In this document: positions 1 to 10,070 of the stretch, one piece after another | Layout: every line of letters begins with the position of its first letter | Numbering within the stretch: the stretch's first letter is position 1 | NCBI GenBank assembly: GCA_025175895.1 | Contig: CM046005.1 | Span: 63,512,325 to 63,576,324 of the forward strand | Length of the DNA stretch: 64,000 bases | Reading direction: 5' to 3' | Source: Wurfbainia villosa | Lineage: Eukaryota; Streptophyta; Magnoliopsida; Zingiberales; Zingiberaceae | Notes under the pieces: model-generated | Told to the model about the DNA's origin: nothing | Seen by the model: the letters and a program-made list of their open reading frames with translations, nothing else | Databases searched by the model: none | Program-made: the position numbers and the translations under genes

Positions 1-409
1 TTAGGATGATGATGTCCCCTTGAGGAGCTCATAAGGTTCATCATGTAAACCCTGCAGGTGGACTTGGTCCGGCATGATGAAAAGGTTGAGTGGTACTACT
101 CAAGGAGTTAGATGTTGATTAATTAATGGTCAGTAAATTAATTAATCAACGGACATTCGAGATCTTAAACACGGGGAGAAAATGTACAAATAATATATGG
201 AGTCCATATTATCATATGGGGGTTGGTCATGTAGATCAATGATGATCCTTTAGTGGATTGGATCATCATTAGTGGATCAGACTTTATGTGGGCTTGATCC
301 ATGGGTGGACAAGATCCAACTCCTCCTCATGGTCTCTAATGTAGCCTATTAATACCTCATGAAGCTTAGATCCAATGGATAGAAACAAAATTCTAAGATC
401 CATAGGTAG

Positions 410-491
410 AGATTAAATCTCTAAGATCCGACGGTTGAGATTAAATCTCTAGATCTGACAGTTGAGATTAAATCCCTAGAACCAATGGAGG
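410..491 (+). repeat. 27-base minisatellite in family A LTR, 3 units
   Basis: Three near-identical units start AGATTAAATCTCTAGATC and lie just upstream of the TATA box. The same array has 4 units at 21043-21150 and 3 at 60479-60559, so copy number varies among LTRs. Confidence 0.9.
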
Positions 492-519
492 AGATTAATT
501 CATGACTTATCCCTGACTC

Positions 520-527
520 TATAAAAG
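520..527 (+). promoter_or_regulatory. TATA box of family A LTR
   Basis: TATAAAAG lies about 30 bases after the minisatellite and is conserved at 21179 and 60588. It is the likely Pol II promoter of the LTR. Confidence 0.6.
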
Positions 528-1194
528 AAGGGCATGGGATTTGGTGTGAATAACAATCAAGAGAGCTAGGGTTTTGGGCGGCAAGAGAAGAAATCCTAGT
601 TGAGATAGGGTTAGGGTTAGGGTTTTGAGGCAAGGGCGGCACCAAATAAGGAAGGCTCTCTTTTCTTCTTCTTCCTTCATTGGCCGGCGTCCAGCTTGTT
701 TTCCAGCCCCTTTCCAGCTCTTGGTAGGCGCCCAAAAAGCTCTATTCCCTTCTCCTTAGGTGGTGGAAACAAGATATAGGGCTTCCCTTGGTGTCTTGGT
801 CGGATTCCACCACAAAGTCCTCCTCCTAGTTGGTCGGCGCCAAGGTTTCTAATTGTTCCTTATTGGTTGGTTTTAGGGAGGAGAAGAACTTTGTTTCTAC
901 TCTTCCTCTTGCTTTGGAAGAGCAAGGAAGGAAGATTTGCGAACTAGGAGCTTCGACTTTTGGTAGATCGTCGCCCACACGACGTCCAAAAGGAGGAAGG
1001 TCATACATTTGAAGATCAAGAGGTATATCTATTCTCTTTTCTCTTATGTTACATGTTTGTATTTGTTTTTCAATTATAATCATGTTATAAATCTGTATAT
1101 GGATAAATAATACTCGGATCCCGAGCATAAACACAAAAATCGGCGATCCGGACATCGTCTATTCCGCGACTACTCGTAGAATAGAGGTTGGTCG

Positions 1195-1217
1195 CTTGAA
1201 CAACTTGTTTGTTCAAG
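1195..1217 (+). other. Inverted repeat in U5 of family A LTR
   Basis: CTTGAACAA and TTGTTCAAG form a perfect 9-base stem around a 5-base loop. It is flanked by CTATTC/GAATAG upstream and GGATTAAA/TTTAATCC downstream. The stem is kept at 17.8 kb and 61.2 kb, although the loop differs in the latter. Confidence 0.6.
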
Positions 1218-1365
1218 TGACCTCTCTAAACGAATAGCACGACGATGACTTGGTTGCTTTGGCAATCCCTTTTGTCTAGGATTAAATTTTTTTAATCCGA
1301 GGACATAGAAGGGATCACCATAATCAAGCAACCGAGGTGAAGTGGGAAGCGAAGTTTCCCCTCAC

Positions 1366-2097
1366 GGACTCGATAAGCAAAACCCTTCAATATGCTCTAG
1401 ATATGGCGGTATACATTCTGAACTTGGTTCCATCTAAATCAGTGCCTTCTACTCCCACAGACTTGTGGCCTGGCCAAAAGCCTAGTCTAAGACATATTCG
1501 GATATGGGGGAGCCCAGCACACCTGTTGAAGGCAGATGCTGGTAAGTTGGAACCTCGTACAGAAGTACGCATGTTCGTTGGTTATCCTAGAGGAATGAAG
1601 GGTGACTTGTTTTATAGTCCTAGAGATCAGAAGGTGATCGTTAGCATGAATGCCAGATTTCTAGAAGAAGACTATGTGATGAGCGACAAGCCCAAAAGTA
1701 AAATTATTCTGGAGAATTTAAAAGGGGAAGTCACTTCTTCAGTACCACCGGTACAAGAAGATATACCACAAGTCACTGCACCGCGTGTAACAGAGGATAC
1801 AAAGGAGATACCTCGTTGTAGTTGGAGGGTTGTTAGACAACCTGATAGATTCATGTTCTTGGGAGAATCTTCTGATTTGGTCCCTGGGGAACATGAACCT
1901 GATCCCTGGACATATGACGAGACAATCCAAGATATAGATGCAACATCTTGGCAAAGTGCAATGAATACTGAGATTGAATCTATGGATTCAAATTAGGTCT
2001 GGGAGCTAGTGGAACCACCCGATGGTGTAAAAACCATTGGATGCAAGTGGATCTACAAAAGAAAGAGAGGAATAGATGGGAAGGTTAAGACCTTCAA
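1366..2097 (+). pseudogene. pol: Copia pol fragment: integrase C-terminus and start of reverse transcriptase
   Basis: Translation gives the Copia integrase C-terminal segment (YALDMAVYILN, ELW/DLWPGQKPS, IRIWGSPAHL, MFVGYPRG), then the linker and first reverse transcriptase block (GCKWIYKRKRGIDGKV). The reading frame runs in from the LTR without a start codon of its own. A TAG at 1994-1996 replaces the CAG present in the paralogue at 17959. The sequence is cut at 2097, inside the first RT block, by the CACTA fragment, so the catalytic YVDD and RNase H are lost. It is a dead fragment: no Gag, no protease and no integrase DDE core. Similarity is closest to the A copy at 17959-20063. Confidence 0.85.
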
Positions 2098-2500
2098 AGC
2101 GTCGACAAATTTGACTTTTCCTTGTACCGAATATGCTATTACAACGCATCGCATCTTTGCTGCGCTAAATTTGTTGAAAGTCATAAGGCATTGCATTACG
2201 GTTGTCTTATTTGCGGTTAATGCATTATGAGCACGATTGCGCCTTGCACTTAAGTGCATTCGCGTAGCGCAATGACATTCTTGATTAAATACATTCGCAC
2301 ACAATCGCAGCTGCGGTTAAGTGCATTCACGGCCGTCGCGCTTCTGATTAAGCATTCGCGTCGATCGCCTTATTCGCTTAAAATGCATTCGTGTAGCGAT
2401 TCGTGTAGTTAATTGCGGCCTTCATATGCTGATTAGGTGCATTACATTGCTGCGGTTAAGTGCATTCGCAGTGCATGATCGCACGCTGCGGTTAAGTGCA
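2098..2500. repeat. GC-rich subterminal repeats of the CACTA fragment
   Basis: Variants of GCGGTTAAGTGCATTCGCG recur at least six times in both orientations, unlike the AT-rich remainder of the element. CACTA transposases bind short subterminal repeats, so this is probably the element's 3' subterminal region. The role is inferred from position only. Confidence 0.55.
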
Positions 2501-2808
2501 GTATTGTAATATAAAAACTCAAATAATTATAATCCAACCCATAAAGACCACACAATTATAATATCACATACAAATATTATACTCATTTTTAACATCACAT
2601 ACACACGATTATAAAATCAAAACTAAAACAATTATGATACCATAAATAATCATCACCACCACACTTAAATAGCTAGTGTACTAATTATTCACTTAGTCAC
2701 AGAAAAAAAATTCAAACTAATAACATAAATTCACTTACATAATTTCTTTCCTACAAAATAAATACTCACTTAGTCGCATTAACAATTCAACCAACAACAC
2801 AATCTATA
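2501..2808. other. AT-rich 3' untranslated part of the CACTA fragment
   Basis: Low-complexity AT-rich sequence with no coding potential on either strand. It lies between the last exon and the subterminal repeats. Confidence 0.5.
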
Positions 2809-3095
2809 TCAGTCACACAAAACTATATACTTAGAGAACCAAGTGACTGTGCTTCCTATTGCATCCTCAAGAAAATACATTTCATCATTCGGTCGAATTA
2901 GATCCACCTTCTCCATCAAAACTCTATCAATCCAAACTTTCCAACAAGATCCACCAAGAGGAACGTGATGCACTTTTGCTTTTGGATCTGTGGATGTAAT
3001 TCGACCTTCTGCAACAACTCCATCACCAGACCAATGAAGCAGCTTACATTTAGTATTAACGCTGACATCTCCACAATTCATGTTCTTCAATTTTC
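2809..3095 (-). pseudogene. CACTA gene, last exon (C-terminal domain)
   Basis: The minus-strand product of about 94 residues contains CKLLHWSGDGVVAEGR, HHVPLG, WKVWIDRV and a closing IGSTVTW segment. This is the C-terminal domain common in plant En/Spm-type proteins. An AG acceptor precedes it at about 3096, and the reading frame ends with a stop at its left end. It is joined by splicing to the small exon at 3224-3319. The biochemical role of this domain is not known to me. Confidence 0.65.
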
Positions 3096-3223
3096 CCTAT
3101 ATAATAATAAAAAATTATTAATGTTCCCAAATATATTTTATTAACAAAACAATTTATTAGTAATAAGAGAGAGATTCTATCATGTAAAAGAAAAAACAAT
3201 ATTCCTCATATCAATATGGTTAC

Positions 3224-3319
3224 CTGAGTTGCAATATTGTCATTCTTTTTTGCTCCATTGACATCACTATCGCCACTAACATAATTCCTAATATCATCAT
3301 CAATGTCACCACTAGCAAC
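3224..3319 (-). pseudogene. CACTA small exon, copy 1 (96 bases)
   Basis: On the minus strand it reads from an AG acceptor to CAG|GTA and encodes VASGDIDDDI...SDVNGAKKNDNIATQ. Its size and splice sites match the copy at 4683-4778 exactly, which indicates exon duplication. Confidence 0.6.
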
Positions 3320-4682
3320 CTAATTTTTTTAATAAATATTGTCAAATAATATTATCATAATTGCACATTCACTAACAAGAACAAAAAAAGATAAATAGAG
3401 ACATAATAAAATGTTAGATGGTGATTGCACATTAACTAACAAGAACAAAAAAAAGTTTTAACAATAAAATCTGTAATATAGCATTGCCCAATAGTTGGCC
3501 ATACTATTATAACCATGCATGAATTTAGGTGAACATCGCTTTTCAATTGACTATAGCTACCAAAATAGCTTGATCTATTTGCGAAAGAGATAAAAACCCA
3601 AAAGATATCATACAGAAGGCACAAGAAGCATTGTTCCTACAGATTTCCAACTCGAACATAAGCATGAGGTCATATACAAACTAGTAAGCAACAAAAACAA
3701 AACAAGTTATGAGAAGTAACAATCGAACTTCCACTAACACAAGTAACTTGATTCGACAGAGGATTGCACATGTACGGATGAGGAACTTTGAAGAAATTTC
3801 AATATTCGGAGGATTGCACATGTACCCGGAGGATTCGACATTGCTAGAATGATATTCTCGAGAATGTGCTATAGAAAGAAAACTTATTGTATTTGTAGTG
3901 CAGTTAAATTGACGAGGCCCTAACTTTCCTTGCAAAGTAACCCAAGACATCAACTCGCCAAGGAACCTCATGCATGATGAGGCATATAGCTATTGGAATC
4001 CATAATTAGCAGCCATCCTTCATGGGACATGATTGCCGACCATATGACATGTTAAATGATATATCTCATCTTGCTTTTAACGTGATATATTGCATCGCAT
4101 TAAATACTGCACTGGATGAAGATGGAAGAACACCCTTTCTTATACATGAACGAATGAGCTAACCATGCTAATTGTCTGAAATGGGAGCTATACATGAACG
4201 AATGAGCTAACCAACAAATAACTTGTTTAAAATCTTAAAAGGTTTTTTTCCTTTTAAGATTTTTGGTCTTGCCTCATAATTTTTTATATGATTGGTGGAT
4301 AGTTCCCTCTTTTTTCTTGTTTAGTCAAAGCATGTACCACTATATATTAGTCAATAATGACAATGTGGACATATCCGTAGCATGCAGATATGTGATTGGG
4401 GGCAAATGTTGCATCTTCCGAGTGATAATTTGATTAAAAGCCACTAACATCATTGCTTTTCATGTTTCTAATAACAAACTCAAAAGTGCTATAGTGTTTC
4501 AAAAGAATACATCTATTCAGTATCAAACATATAAGACCATGTCAACCGACAAAATTAAAAAAGTATTCAAGCATTTCATCCATATGGCAGTGGTTCATCT
4601 ATTCAGTTCAAAGTATTCAAGAACAGTATATATTTGTAAAGAAGAATCTAATTACTTATTTAAAATCAGTCAATATGATTAC
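3320..4682. other. Intron-like AT-rich region of the CACTA fragment
   Basis: There is no convincing gene. The duplicated motif TATACATGAACGAATGAGC occurs near 4143 and 4189, and GGATTGCACATGTAC occurs twice near 3763-3825. The region separates the two copies of the 96-base exon and was probably created or enlarged by that duplication. Confidence 0.45.
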
Positions 4683-4778
4683 CTGAGTTCCAATATTGTC
4701 ATTCTTTTTTGCACCATTGACATCACTACCAACACTAAGATTATTCAAAATATTATCACCAATGCCACCACTAGCAAC
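4683..4778 (-). pseudogene. CACTA small exon, copy 2 (96 bases)
   Basis: It encodes VASGGIGDNI...SDVNGAKKNDNIGTQ with intact AG and GT borders. It lies between the exon at 4891 and copy 1, so a transcript could include either or both. Confidence 0.6.
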
Positions 4779-4890
4779 CTAATTATTCAAACAAATTTTG
4801 TCAAATAATATTATCATAAAATAATTTCACTAACAAGGACATAAAAAACCAAATTAATTAAGACAAAATGCATTTTTGAAAATTACTAAC

Positions 4891-5154
4891 CTGGTCTTGT
4901 TCATTTTGTTGTCTCATATTTTTCAAAAACATGAGCCTCATTTCTTGCATTTCTTGTTGAAAATTATTCACTATACTTTCAAAGGTTTGATGGTACTATT
5001 TTGTTGCACAGAAGCTCCAACCTTTGATGGTATAACTCCAAAGCCCATTCCTCGTACTCTACCTCGAGATTCCTTGCCAAATACAAGGCTCATTGCATCA
5101 TCAGCAATATTAGTTGTGTTTAAAGATTTAGATGGGCATTCTTCTATTCCTTTC
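4891..5154 (-). pseudogene. CACTA exon with GRVRGMGFG and coiled-coil segment
   Basis: Minus-strand translation gives SLVFGKESRGRVRGMGFGV, a conserved block of En/Spm-type plant transposon proteins. A Gln/Glu-rich helix (QQEMQEMRLMFLKNM) follows, then a CAG|GTTAGT donor at 4891. The two blocks are in different frames, so a one-base shift lies near 4985. The acceptor near 5155 is a TTGTAG. Confidence 0.6.
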
Positions 5155-5252
5155 TACAAATACCAAGATAGAACTTTTGTAAAATAACACTTTTAGATTA
5201 CAAGTGATGTAATTGGTATGAACACTTTTATAAATAATAACAGGAAATAATC

Positions 5253-5372
5253 TTATTACTATTTTATCTCCAACGACTTGACTAATAGGTTGTCCATTTT
5301 TCTTCGTGTGACCTTCAATCCAAACTTTTGATCTTGTAATTGGTGTATTTGCAGGACTTGCTTTTTCCTTAA
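5253..5372 (-). pseudogene. CACTA exon with VWIEGHTKKNGQ motif
   Basis: The minus-strand segment KASPANTPITRSKVWIEGHT followed by KKNGQPISQVVGDKI matches the linker that follows the Transposase_24 domain in plant CACTA proteins. Exon borders are approximate. Confidence 0.5.
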
Positions 5373-5865
5373 ATATGAAACATATATAAATATATAAAAA
5401 AATAGATAGGGACAAATAATAAAATTAATAAGTGTATTTGCAGAATTTTTTAAAATGTTTTATAAATAATAATGCTAGCCAAACGGGCATAACCTCTTCG
5501 GCTCATAGTGTGAATGTGGTCTTGATTTTCCCTCAGTGTTCTAAATTTTTCACTCTTTTCCTAAAAATAAAACATAACAAATTTAGATGTTACAAATTTG
5601 AGCATTACCCATATGACTACAAGTTTGACATTCAAGGGAAAACAATTTCACACAAAAATATCAACCTTGGGACATTCAATACCAAGATAAGTAACCTAGA
5701 ACACCCCACATTTTGTCAAAACCCAGATATAACTCTAGAGTGACTACTTCATCAATTAGATGTCAAAAACACTTTTCTCAATAGAAACTAGACAAAAAAA
5801 AATTTACAAGTGTACATTTCAGTCTTAATCTGTAACATAAAAATTAACTTGTAATTAATACTTAC
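5373..5865. other. Intron-like region of the CACTA fragment
   Basis: AT-rich sequence with no supported coding exon on either strand. It is bounded on the right by the GTAAGT donor of the Transposase_24 exon. Confidence 0.4.
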
Positions 5866-6050
5866 TTGAAATTCAGGCGATAATGTCCTCTTTACAAACA
5901 ATTCCCATTGATGTTGATCCATAAATTCAGGCCTCAAAAGATTAAGTTTTCGTGAAGCTGCTTGACCAACATTAGCTTCTCGTACAAGTATTTGCAACTT
6001 GGATTTTCTATCACGCCACAACTTTCCTAATTTTTGAAAGATCATTTTTT
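5866..6050 (-). pseudogene. CACTA Transposase_24-like exon (truncated)
   Basis: The minus-strand translation contains KLGKLWRDRKSKLQ, a helix, then LRPEFMDQHQWELFVKRTLS and PEFQ just before a perfect GTAAGT donor. This is the plant Ptta/En/Spm (Transposase_24) pattern. The 5' side of the exon is cut near 6050-6071 where the A LTR begins, so the N-terminal part of the gene is gone. Confidence 0.65.
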
Positions 6051-6071
6051 TTCATACTTTTTAACAATCAA

Positions 6072-6651
6072 AGGAGGGCATGGGAGTTGGCGTGAATAAC
6101 AATCATGAGAGCTAGGGTTTTGGGCGGCAAGAGAAGGAATCCTAGTTGAGATAGGATTAGGGTTTGGGTTTGGAGGCAAGGGCGGCACCAAATAAGGAAG
6201 GTTCTCTTTTCTTCTTCTTCCTTCATTGGCCAGCATCCAGCTTGTTTTCCAGCCCCTTTATAGCTCTTGGCCAGTGCCCAAAAGGCTCTATTCCCTTCTC
6301 CTTAGGTGGTGGAAACAAGATATAGGGCTTCCCTTGGTGTCTTGGCCGGATTCCACCACAAAGTCCTCCTCCAAGTTGGCCGGCACCAAGGTTTCTAATT
6401 GTTCCTTATTGGTTGGTTTTAGGGAGGAGAAGAACTTTGTTTCTACTCTTCCTCTATCTTTGGAAGATCAAGGAAAGAAGATTTGCGATCCAGGAGCTTC
6501 GACTTTTGGTAGATCGTCGCCCACACAACATCCAAAAGGAGGAAGGTCATACATTAGAAGATCAAGAGGTATATCTATTCTCTTTTCTCTTATGTTACAT
6601 GTTTGTATTTGTTTTTCAATTATAAGCATGTTATAAATATGTATATGGCTA
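6072..6651 (+). repeat. Family A LTR, middle part (left side of B1 insertion)
   Basis: It matches 529-1108 of the first A LTR. It begins directly after the TATA box position, so U3 and the promoter are missing. It continues at 17704 after removal of B1. Confidence 0.85.
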
Positions 6652-6656
6652 AATAA
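6652..6656 (+). repeat. Target site duplication AATAA, left of B1
   Basis: AATAA precedes TGTTGG here and follows CCAACA at 17699-17703. Removing the element restores the uninterrupted A LTR. Confidence 0.9.
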
Positions 6657-6879
6657 TGTTGGTGCAATCGGCCTAGGTCACGATTGATCAGGACTCGAGT
6701 TTGACTCGAGTGATGTTTTGATATTTGACAAAGTGGTTTGACATTGATGTTTGACATTGATGTCGGTTAATATGTTGGGGAGATTGTTTATACAATCGAT
6801 CCAGGTTATAATTGACTAGACTCGAGTTTGACTCGAGGGAGACTTTGATGGTTGACTGGGGTTGACCATGTGATTATGG

Positions 6880-7190
6880 GAAAGTCCAAGCATGGGTCTT
6901 GGCAAGGAAAAGTCCAAGTCATGGGTGCTTGGCATGGAAAGTCCAAGTGGGACACTTGGCAATTGGGAAGGTCCAAGTCTTGTGTACTTGGCATGAGAAG
7001 TCCAAGCATGGGTCTTGGCAAATGGAAAGTCCAAGCATGGGTCTTGGCATGGAAAGTCCAACATGGGTTGGCAAGGGAAAGTCCAAGCTTGAGTCTTGGC
7101 ATTTGGAAGTCCAAGGGGATTGATATTAGCAGCGTAAAGTCCAAGCGGAGTCTTGGCGGCGTAAGTCCAATGTGCCTTGGCGGTGTAGAC
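6880..7190 (+). repeat. Array of CCAAG/CTTGG mini-inverted repeats in B1 LTR
   Basis: About ten units of the form GTCCAAG, 6-9 variable bases, CTTGGCA follow one another. One unit near 7057 reads CCAACATGGGTTGG, with both arms changed together. Each unit could fold as a 5-base-pair hairpin. Confidence 0.75.
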
Positions 7191-7734
7191 ACCGTTAGCA
7201 TGACATAGCCGAGGGAAGCACCTGGAGGCTAGCGCGATGGATGAACAAGTCATGGATGACTTGGAGGGATCCGAGAGGCGTGAGGCTGATGGAGGTGGCT
7301 AGAAGGCTTAGGTCTAGGCTAAGGGTGGTCTAGCAAGTATGGGGGCACCATACTTGGGTTAAAACCTCATGTTTGAGGTTGGCAGTCGACTGGCAATATG
7401 GCCGGTTCGACTTCCGTGAGTCGACTTGAGTTTGACTGCCAATTTAGAGCTGAAATTGCTCTGGCAGTCGACTGCTCATTGGAAGCGATCGGCCGATGTC
7501 GGCGATCGACTACCAAGGTCGTGATCGGCTAAGTTACATGTGAGCACGAAACCGCAGAGCCGTGGCAAACTAGCGATCGACTACGGGCGTTAGCGATCGG
7601 CCCGCCAATGTTTGGCGATCGGCGCCAAGAGTCCTGTTGGAACTTGTTTAACGTGGATTGAGCCGTTGTCTCACGGCTCTGATCTTTGGCGATCGGGGAC
7701 TTATGGCGGTTGGCGGAAATCTAGCCCGATGGAG

Positions 7735-7742
7735 GATAAAAG
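7735..7742 (+). promoter_or_regulatory. TATA-like element of B1 5' LTR
   Basis: GATAAAAG is conserved at the same LTR position in B1 3', B3, B4, B5 and B6. Confidence 0.5.
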
Positions 7743-8041
7743 CAGCTGTTCGTGGAAGGCTCAAGCATTAGTTCTTTGGGAGCTTACTTGAGGCGATTTG
7801 AAGGCGATTTGCAAGTGCATTTTAGGGCCCTTCAACCTCATCCAAGCAACCAACAAGCAAAGTGCTCAAACCCTAGTTTGTAAAGTGTTCTTTACATTTC
7901 CTTGTATTTTGCTTGTATTTTTGTGTATTACTTGTTGTAATCCATTGTACAAGGTTTCTCCACCTCCGACTTGTTGTCGAGAAGGAGTTTATTGCTTAGT
8001 AGTGTGTGATTGGCATCACTAGGGCTCGTTTGAGCCCGATC

Positions 8042-8074
8042 CGTGGAGTATGAACCGTGCAGTTCCGAACCACG
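8042..8074 (+). other. Stem-loop near the end of B1 LTR
   Basis: Outer arms CGTGG and CCACG enclose inner arms GAAC and GTTC. The same structure with different inner arms occurs in B2 and D. Confidence 0.5.
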
Positions 8075-8241
8075 TTATATCCTTGTGTTCGTGATTGTAT
8101 CTTTTCGTTATTACTTTTATTATTTCTATTCCGCTACACATAACGAATTTTGTAGAGACGATCGCGAACGAATTCCATCGACGTACGGTCAAACGCTATT
8201 CACCCCCCCTCCTCCTCTAGCGGCCTCAAATCTCCAACAAG

Positions 8242-8253
8242 TGGTATCAGAGC
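8242..8253 (+). other. Primer-binding site, tRNA-Met initiator
   Basis: TGGTATCAGAGC starts two bases after the LTR end and is complementary to the 3' end of plant initiator tRNA-Met. Confidence 0.9.
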
Positions 8254-8306
8254 CCGGGGCTCTTCTATGGACTAACCGTCGGGAGCTAGGACAAAGAAGC
8301 TAGAGG

Positions 8307-10070
8307 GTGAAGATGGAAGAACAATTGGGATGGAATATTAACACACCGATCCCTTACTCCTTCTATGGACAAGAAGGATTTAGACAATGGAAGGCGAGAA
8401 TTGAGGACTTCCTAATGATGAGGGATTTCGAAGAATGGTCCATCTTAATGGAAGGATATAGCTATCTAAGAGGACCAAAAGGTGGATTCCTCAAGAAAAA
8501 GAGATGGACCGAAGAGCAAGTCCAAGCCTTCGAAAAGAATGAGAAGGTAATGAAGTTGTTAATTGATTTAATACCTAACAATATCTTGTGTATGTTAGGT
8601 AATTATGTAGATGCAAACGAGCTATGGAGCCAAGTGGTCAAGCTCCATGAAAGCCCATCAACGGTCCAAGAGGAAGAGACCGAAGAGGCCAATGCTTCAT
8701 CCTCACAAGGAAGTGAGGACTTGGAGTTTGAGAGATCATCAACATCCAAGGAGGAAGAGGAAGTAGAATCGGAAGTTGATAGGGAGTCAATTTCTGGGTT
8801 GGTGGAGGAAGTGGAAGAAGCAACCACTTCTAGGATTGAGGAGGAGATTAGAGTTTCCTCAACACCGGAGCATCAAGAAGAAGCTTCGACATCCGATCAA
8901 GATGAATAAGCCCAAAATCCAATTCCGGTCTCCATTAACCTAGGTAACTCAAACACTCTAATTTCAAATAAAAATAATATTATGTGTTTTGAGTGTAGGG
9001 AATTTGGGCACTATAAGAGCAAGTGCCCAAAGAAGATTAGGAAAGCTCCACCGACACCAAAAGTCAAGGATGCCGGTTCCCCAACACCTAAAGGCAAGGA
9101 GCACATCATATGCGTCAAGTGCAATTCAAAAGGACATTATAGGAATCAATGTCCTAGGGGGAGCAAGAAGACTCAAAATGAAGCATCATATGTAGGGGGA
9201 GCTAAGGCAAACCCTAGGGTAACTTCTAATTTTGCTCCTTCTTCAATTTACAAGCAAAAGCATGCTAGGGATTTCAATTCACTTGCAATTTATGAAAAGC
9301 ATGCTAATAGAAACAAGTATTTTTGCTTAGGAGCTAAGAATGTCTACTTAGATAATAGGGAGAAATTTGGGACTAATGTCCCTAAAAGCAACTTATTTAA
9401 GGACAAACCTAGGTCAAATAACTCAAGATCAATTTTACCTAGGGAGACAATTAGAAAGGTGCAAGAGCACCTAGGTCTAAACCCTAAATGGACTAGGCAT
9501 ATGCCTATGAAGTCCCATGCCCATGGTTTAAATCAAAATTCTAAAATTGGGCAATTAGAGATTGAAAACCAAGCCTTGAGGTCAAGTCTTGAAAAACTTG
9601 AGAAGACCCTTAGGAACATACAAAACCAATTCAAAGGGTCAAATGATCAAAAGTCTAGGTCCAAATCTCAAAGTCAACACAAAGGACCTAAGAGTCAAAA
9701 GTCAACCAAGGGCAAGCGAGGTTTGGGTCACAAACCTATGCCTAAAGTGGCTTATCATAGTGTTCCATTTGACTATGGAACACAAACTAGGTCTAGAAAG
9801 ACCAAGGTCAATAGGGAAGTCATCCCTAGAGTTGACCAAAGGGTGTGCCTAGTGGCTAGGGTTTCTAGGAAACCTAGGGTGGCCACTAAGAAGGTTGTAA
9901 GGGGAGTTACCCCTAGAGTCAACCTAGGTAAGACCCAAATGACCCAGGCTAACAAGCCTAGGAGGGTCATTAGGAAGGTATCTAGGGAGATTATCCCTAA
10001 GGAATACCTAATTAACCCTAGGAGCTCAAATTGGTTTTGGGTTCCTAAGAGCGTGATTGATTCAAGCTAA
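8307..10070 (+). pseudogene. gag: B1 Gag with one in-frame stop
   Basis: A 588-codon frame encodes a Copia-type Gag. An N-terminal UBN2/DUF4219-like domain (W at 'FRQWKARIEDFL', 'ANELWSQVVKLHE') is followed by a Ser/Glu-rich acidic stretch (about residues 115-200). Two CCHC zinc knuckles follow, CFECREFGHYKSKC (about 226) and CVKCNSKGHYRNQC (about 268). A short coiled coil comes next (about 416-445), then a very basic C-terminus ending FWVPKSVIDSS. A TAA at 8907-8909 stands where B2 has a Glu codon; the frame is otherwise open. The start is the ATG about 50 bases after the PBS, and a second in-frame ATG lies two codons later. Gag would form the particle and bind genomic RNA. No enzyme domains follow. 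Confidence 0.85.

Larger units (their letters stand above)
1..1365 (+). repeat. Family A LTR, left end beyond the window
   Basis: This matches the 3' part of the LTRs at 20097-21861 and 59532-61423; position 1 corresponds to about 20636. It contains the 27-base minisatellite, a TATA box and the transcribed leader. It stops at CCCCTCAC, about 14 bases short of the intact end seen at 61423, and is fused directly to integrase sequence. The terminal CCTAACA and any primer-binding site are therefore missing here. Confidence 0.85.
2098..6071 (-). mobile_element. CACTA (En/Spm) transposon fragment
   Basis: The block interrupts family A between its RT and an LTR. On the minus strand it carries spliced exons typical of the second CACTA gene: a Transposase_24-like exon near 5866-6050, the VWIEGHTKKNGQ segment, a GRVRGMGFG segment, two copies of a small exon and a C-terminal domain exon. 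The CACTA termini, the 3-base target duplication and the element's 5' end (transposase proper) are missing, so both ends are truncated. The left junction is at the RT sequence ending CTTCAAAGC; the right is near GAGGGCATGGG of the A LTR. Confidence 0.75.
6657..8239 (+). repeat. B1 5' LTR
   Basis: It runs from TGTTGGTGC to CTCCAACA (1583 bases). Near 6776 it has an internal near-copy of the PPT-plus-LTR start (GGGGAGATTGTTTATACAAT). A CCAAG/CTTGG inverted-repeat array follows (about 6880-7190), then a region of CGATCG-rich variants where other copies have CAGTCGACTG, then a GATAAAAG promoter motif and a transcribed leader. Confidence 0.9.

Noticed and set aside
604..630. GGGTTAGGGTTAGGG-like sequence resembling telomere repeats
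   Set aside because: Only two units, in the leader of family A LTRs, and not kept in the other copies. Probably chance.
4494..5187. Plus-strand frames of about 100 residues
   Set aside because: They overlap the minus-strand CACTA exons and introns; the minus strand has recognisable motifs and splice sites.
6880..7190. CRISPR-like regular repeats
   Set aside because: Spacing and spacers are too short and variable, no cas genes exist, and the context is a plant retrotransposon LTR.
6816..7253. Long open frames on both strands in the LTR mini-repeat arrays (also 11261-11806, 41056-41463)
   Set aside because: They arise because the CCAAG/CTTGG units lack stops in several frames. The products are low-complexity and there is no start context or homology.
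9773..9970. A 65-residue minus-strand hydrophobic frame repeated in every B Gag
   Set aside because: It is the antisense of the conserved Lys/Arg-Val rich Gag tail, so its conservation follows from Gag.
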